The notes under the pieces were generated by a model. The model was given only the letters and a program-made list of their open reading frames with translations. It had not been told where the DNA came from and made no database searches. From contig JBBQFQ010000028.1 of the NCBI GenBank assembly GCA_038322235.1, forward strand, positions 1 to 64,000: DNA of 64,000 nucleotides. Reading direction: 5' to 3'. A program made the translations under genes and the position numbers. Position 1 is the stretch's first letter. Each line of letters starts with the position of its first letter. This document shows, piece by piece, positions 61,452 to 64,000 of the stretch. Origin of the DNA: SZAS-18 sp038322235 (GTDB taxonomy: Bacteria > Verrucomicrobiota > Verrucomicrobiia > Chthoniobacterales > SZAS-18).

Positions 61452-62342
61452 TCACATGATGCGCGAGAGGTCTTTCACGATCTGGATGTAATCCTTGAGC
61501 GGCTTCGACGGATTGTCCGCGCGCCAGGCGATCGTCGATTCGCGGTGGAGCGGCGGCGTGAGCGGGCGAAAGACCACGCCTTCGTGGGGCAGTCCGGTGA
61601 CTTGTTCAGGCAGCAATGCCACCCCCAATTCGTCGGCGACGAATTTGATCACGGTCAGCTCGCTCTCGGCCATTTGCAAAATCCGGCAGGCAAAGCCAGC
61701 GCTTCGACACGTTTCCAGCAGCCACTCACGCGAACCAGGATGCGTCTTCGATCCCAAGCAGACAAAGAAGAACGGAGCGAGGTCCGCGAGCTTGAGCTTC
61801 GCCTTTTGCGCGAGCGGATGGCCCATCGGGAGTGCCACGGTGATCGGGTCATGCGCCACGCATTCGGAGAGCAGGTCATGGCCCGCAAGGGTGGGACGGA
61901 GGCCGACAAAGCCGAGGTCGATCTTGTGATTTTCGATTGCCGCGAATTGCTCCGCTCGCGTCAGGTCGAAGAGGTTCAGCGCCACCTGCGGGCAGAGTTT
62001 TCGGAAAGCGCCCAGCGTCGCCGGGAGCAGCCCGTAGTGAAGGTTCGCGACGTAGCCGAGGTTGAGTTCGGCGGTTTCTCCGCGATTCATCCGCTGCACG
62101 CTGGCCACCATCTCGAGGCTCGCGGCGAGCAGCTTTTTTGCGTCGAAAAGAAAAAGTCGCCCCTCGTCCGTGAGGGCGATCCGATTGTTCGCGCGATCGA
62201 CCAGCCGCACGCCGATTTCTTCCTCTAGATTCCGTACCTGTCGCGTGAGCGACGGCTGGGCGAGGCGCAGCTTTTCCGCCGCCTTGGTAAAACTGAGTGC
62301 TTCGGCTACGGCAACGAAATACCGTAGGTGACGAAGTTCCAT
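61452..62342 (-). CDS. LysR-type transcriptional regulator
   Basis: The 296-residue protein has the N-terminal winged helix MELRHLRYFVAVAEALSFTK then AAEKLRLAQPSLTRQVRNLE, followed by an effector domain (ELNLGYVANLHYGLLPATLG; VALNLFDLTRAEQFAAIENH; DELGVALLPEQVTGLPHEGV). Effector is unknown. Palindromes of T-N11-A form lie 20 bp upstream of its start and again 55 bp further towards the divergent DUF3309/KaiC genes. I propose that it controls the five promoter-like elements of this island and itself. A second, internally deleted copy lies near 56.6 kb. Confidence 0.95.
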   Translation of the reverse strand: MELRHLRYFVAVAEALSFTKAAEKLRLAQPSLTRQVRNLEEEIGVRLVDRANNRIALTDEGRLFLFDAKKLLAASLEMVASVQRMNRGETAELNLGYVANLHYGLLPATLGAFRKLCPQVALNLFDLTRAEQFAAIENHKIDLGFVGLRPTLAGHDLLSECVAHDPITVALPMGHPLAQKAKLKLADLAPFFFVCLGSKTHPGSREWLLETCRSAGFACRILQMAESELTVIKFVADELGVALLPEQVTGLPHEGVVFRPLTPPLHRESTIAWRADNPSKPLKDYIQIVKDLSRIM

Positions 62343-62362
62343 TTGGAAACATGCGGCCGCAA

Positions 62363-62377
62363 ATAGCCGCTGGCTAT
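62363..62377. promoter_or_regulatory. LysR-operator-like palindrome next to the LysR start
   Basis: ATAGCC-GCT-GGCTAT, a perfect 15-bp palindrome 20 bp upstream of the LysR ATG. The position fits autoregulation. It lacks the downstream GGTATT on either strand. Confidence 0.6.
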
Positions 62378-62417
62378 CACCAATTCGCGGCTCGCGGCCC
62401 GGCGAGCGCGCTGACGA

Positions 62418-62457
62418 ATAGCCTGCGGCTATCGAAGCGACACGGTGGAGGTATTGG
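62418..62457 (+). promoter_or_regulatory. LysR-box-like promoter element, copy D
   Basis: ATAGCC-TGC-GGCTAT is followed after 17 bp by GGTATTGG and points to the DUF3309 and KaiC genes, divergent from LysR. Confidence 0.62.
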
Positions 62458-62551
62458 CTGGATCCGTCGGGAAGTCGTACCCTCAGGGAGTTTCGAGAGG
62501 CGAGTGGGAAAGCCCTTCATTCCCCAAAGCCGAGAAAGCCCCAATCCACCA
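62447..62551 (+). repeat. Leader repeat shared with the small secreted gene promoter, copy 2
   Basis: Aligns with the 105 bp after copy C near 57.2 kb; identical blocks CGTCGGGAAG and AGTTTCGAGAG are interspersed with substitutions. Confidence 0.6.
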
Positions 62552-62574
62552 AGCCGCGACCCGCAACACTCCGT

Positions 62575-62715
62575 ATGCCTCTCGGAACCATCGTACTCAT
62601 CTTCCTCGTCCTGATGTTGCTCGGATCATTCCCCACTTGGCCCCGGAGCCAGGCGAAGACGCACTCGAAGTGCTTGGCGGAGGCCGCGGCAGTTTGGAGA
62701 TTCTATGAGCGATAA
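62575..62715 (+). CDS. DUF3309-like small membrane protein, shortened
   Basis: MPLGTIVLIFLVLMLLGSFP then TWPRSQ is the usual beginning of DUF3309 proteins. Family members continue with a Gly-rich turn and a second helix, but here the last 20 residues (THSKCLAEAAAVWRFYER) are unrelated and the stop lies inside the kaiC start, so the gene seems truncated or frameshifted in its second half. It is the first gene after promoter-like copy D. Confidence 0.6.
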   Translation: MPLGTIVLIFLVLMLLGSFPTWPRSQAKTHSKCLAEAAAVWRFYER

Positions 62716-64000
62716 GAACCAACGGAAGGCGCTGGAGAAAATCTCGAGCGGGATCGAAGGCTTAGACGACATCACCGGCGGAGGATTGCCCATGCGGCGC
62801 ACGACCTTGCTCATGGGTGGGCCGGGCAGCGGCAAGACCGTCCTGGCGCTGCAGATATTAGTCGGCGCGGCCCAGTATCGCAGTGCGCCGGGCATCTTTG
62901 TCGCCTTCGAGGAGGATGTCCGCGAAGTGTCGGCCAATGCGGAAGCCTTCGGCTGGAACGTGCCGGAGCTGGAAAAGAAGCGGCTCTTTTTCGTCGATGC
63001 CTGCATGCGCTCTGACGTCGTGAAGGCCGGCGCTTTCGACATCACCGGACTGCTCGCGGGGTTGGAGGCGAAGGCGCGCGAGATGGGTGCGAAGATCATC
63101 GTCTTCGATGCCATCGACGTGCTGCTGAGTTTGCTCAATGATCCCGCAGCGGAGTGCCGGGAGCTTTACCGGCTCCACGAATGGCTGAAGCGCAACGAGC
63201 TCACCGGCATCATCACCACGAAGATCGAGGAGAACAAACCCGCCACCGCGCAACGCTATGGCTTCATGCCTTTCATGGCGGATTGCGCGGTGCTCCTCGC
63301 TCAGCGCGTCGAGGAGCGCATGGTCGTACGGGCGGTGCGCGTGTTGAAATATCGCGGCTCTTCGCATGTCCTGAGCGAAGTGCCTTTCGTCATCGGCCCG
63401 GCGGGCGTGGAAGTCGGCTCCTCGAACGGTGTGCATCCCGTGCCGCAGCCGTTCACCGATCGCGTCTCCACCGGCATCGAGCGCCTCGATGCCATGCTCG
63501 GCGGGGGCTTCTATCGCGGCATGAACGTCCTGATCACGGGCAGCTCGGGCACCGGAAAAACCACCCTGGCGGGAGCCTTCACGGAAGCGGCCTGCCGCCG
63601 CGACGAACGCACGCTCTTCGTCTCCTTCGACGAAAACTCCGGAGATATCGTGCGCGATCTCGGCACCGTGAACATCGATCTCGCGCCTCATCTGGCGAGC
63701 GGGCTGCTGCGCATGGAAGCGGTGCGCACCGAGTCGGCGTCTTCGGAGGAGCATTTCATGCGGATCAAGCGTTTCATCGCCGAGCAGCAGCCGCGCTGCG
63801 TGGTCATCGACCCTCTCTCGGCGCTCGCCCGGGTCGGCGGCGGACTCGCGGCGCGGGCCGTGGCCGAGCGGCTCATTTACGTGTGCCGCAATGCGGGCAT
63901 CACCGTGCTGCTCACGAGCCTGCTCGAAGGCAGCGACCCGCATGTGGAAACAACGGCACTCCACGTTTCCACGCTCTCCGACTCGTGGATCCAAATCTCG
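62705..64000 (+). CDS. kaiC: KaiC-like tandem RecA ATPase, 3' end outside window
   Basis: 432 codons are visible and the frame is open to the edge. Two RecA-like domains are present: the first with Walker A at residues 38 to 45 (GGPGSGKT) and GIFVAFEEDVREV (the double Glu expected of the KaiC catalytic site), the second with Walker A at 279 to 286 (GSSGTGKT) and LFVSFDENSGDIV, where an Asp replaces one Glu. Both start with the KaiC STGIxxLDxxLGGG-type motif (GIEGLDDITGGGLPM; STGIERLDAMLGGGFYRG). No KaiA or KaiB is nearby. KaiC homologues outside cyanobacteria are associated with stress responses. Confidence 0.93.
   Translation, partial: MSDKNQRKALEKISSGIEGLDDITGGGLPMRRTTLLMGGPGSGKTVLALQILVGAAQYRSAPGIFVAFEEDVREVSANAEAFGWNVPELEKKRLFFVDACMRSDVVKAGAFDITGLLAGLEAKAREMGAKIIVFDAIDVLLSLLNDPAAECRELYRLHEWLKRNELTGIITTKIEENKPATAQRYGFMPFMADCAVLLAQRVEERMVVRAVRVLKYRGSSHVLSEVPFVIGPAGVEVGSSNGVHPVPQPFTDRVSTGIERLDAMLGGGFYRGMNVLITGSSGTGKTTLAGAFTEAACRRDERTLFVSFDENSGDIVRDLGTVNIDLAPHLASGLLRMEAVRTESASSEEHFMRIKRFIAEQQPRCVVIDPLSALARVGGGLAARAVAERLIYVCRNAGITVLLTSLLEGSDPHVETTALHVSTLSDSWIQIS

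Overview
The window is one contiguous, visibly GC-rich bacterial chromosome segment. Gene content points to a member of the Verrucomicrobiota (Opitutaceae or Chthoniobacterales relatives): a DUF5069 protein, a small Coa1-like membrane protein, a zinc-ribbon membrane protein and a pyruvate dehydrogenase whose E1 alpha gene lies apart from E1 beta/E2. This assignment is inference from recalled family distribution; no 16S or marker search was possible.

Left part (1 to about 41 kb) is mostly core or lineage genes with scattered wreckage. A truncated IS1634-type transposase runs off the left edge, followed by a 4.5S/SRP RNA gene. Then come coaD, an MgtC-like membrane protein, a DUF2252 protein, pyruvate dehydrogenase E1 alpha, an acyl-transfer pair (MBOAT plus SGNH-like partner), panC, an SDR, polyphosphate glucokinase, a thioredoxin, a class V aminotransferase, signal peptidase I, a fused 3-oxoacid CoA-transferase, a MASE1-type hybrid histidine kinase, PDH E1 beta/E2, AlgH, a ChaN-like lipoprotein, tRNA-Leu(GAG), a NYN/PIN protein, PilT, a zinc metallopeptidase, RsmH, a MazG-like protein and a Nudix/NrtR-like protein. 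Broken genes in this part: a coiled-coil protein with an in-frame TAA, a twice-frameshifted DNA methyltransferase, a Tn3-family transposase relic, a PHP-domain gene with a frameshift and an in-frame TAA, a VapBC relic and a MacB relic.

Right part (41.8 to 64 kb) looks like an acquired energy/stress island. It holds phosphoketolase, then a tightly packed run of PPK2, class I mannose-6-phosphate isomerase, an alpha-phosphomannomutase-like HAD protein, a GH130 enzyme, and a complete N-type ATPase operon in the order D-C-Q-R-B-E-F-A-G. GH130, PMM, ManA and phosphoketolase form a plausible route from beta-mannosides to acetyl phosphate. An HlyD-type adaptor/permease/ATPase exporter, an IS21 relic, a LysR regulator, a DUF3309 protein and a KaiC-like double ATPase follow.

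The most interesting observation is a repeated promoter-like architecture in that island: a 15-bp palindrome ATAGC-N5-GCTAT followed, always after exactly 17 bp, by RGTAT(T/G). It occurs five times, each in front of a small membrane or secreted protein gene (or DUF3309/KaiC). Further copies of the palindrome flank the LysR gene and an internally deleted second copy of that gene. The palindrome has the T-N11-A form of LysR-type operators, so I propose one LysR regulon of small envelope/stress proteins plus KaiC.
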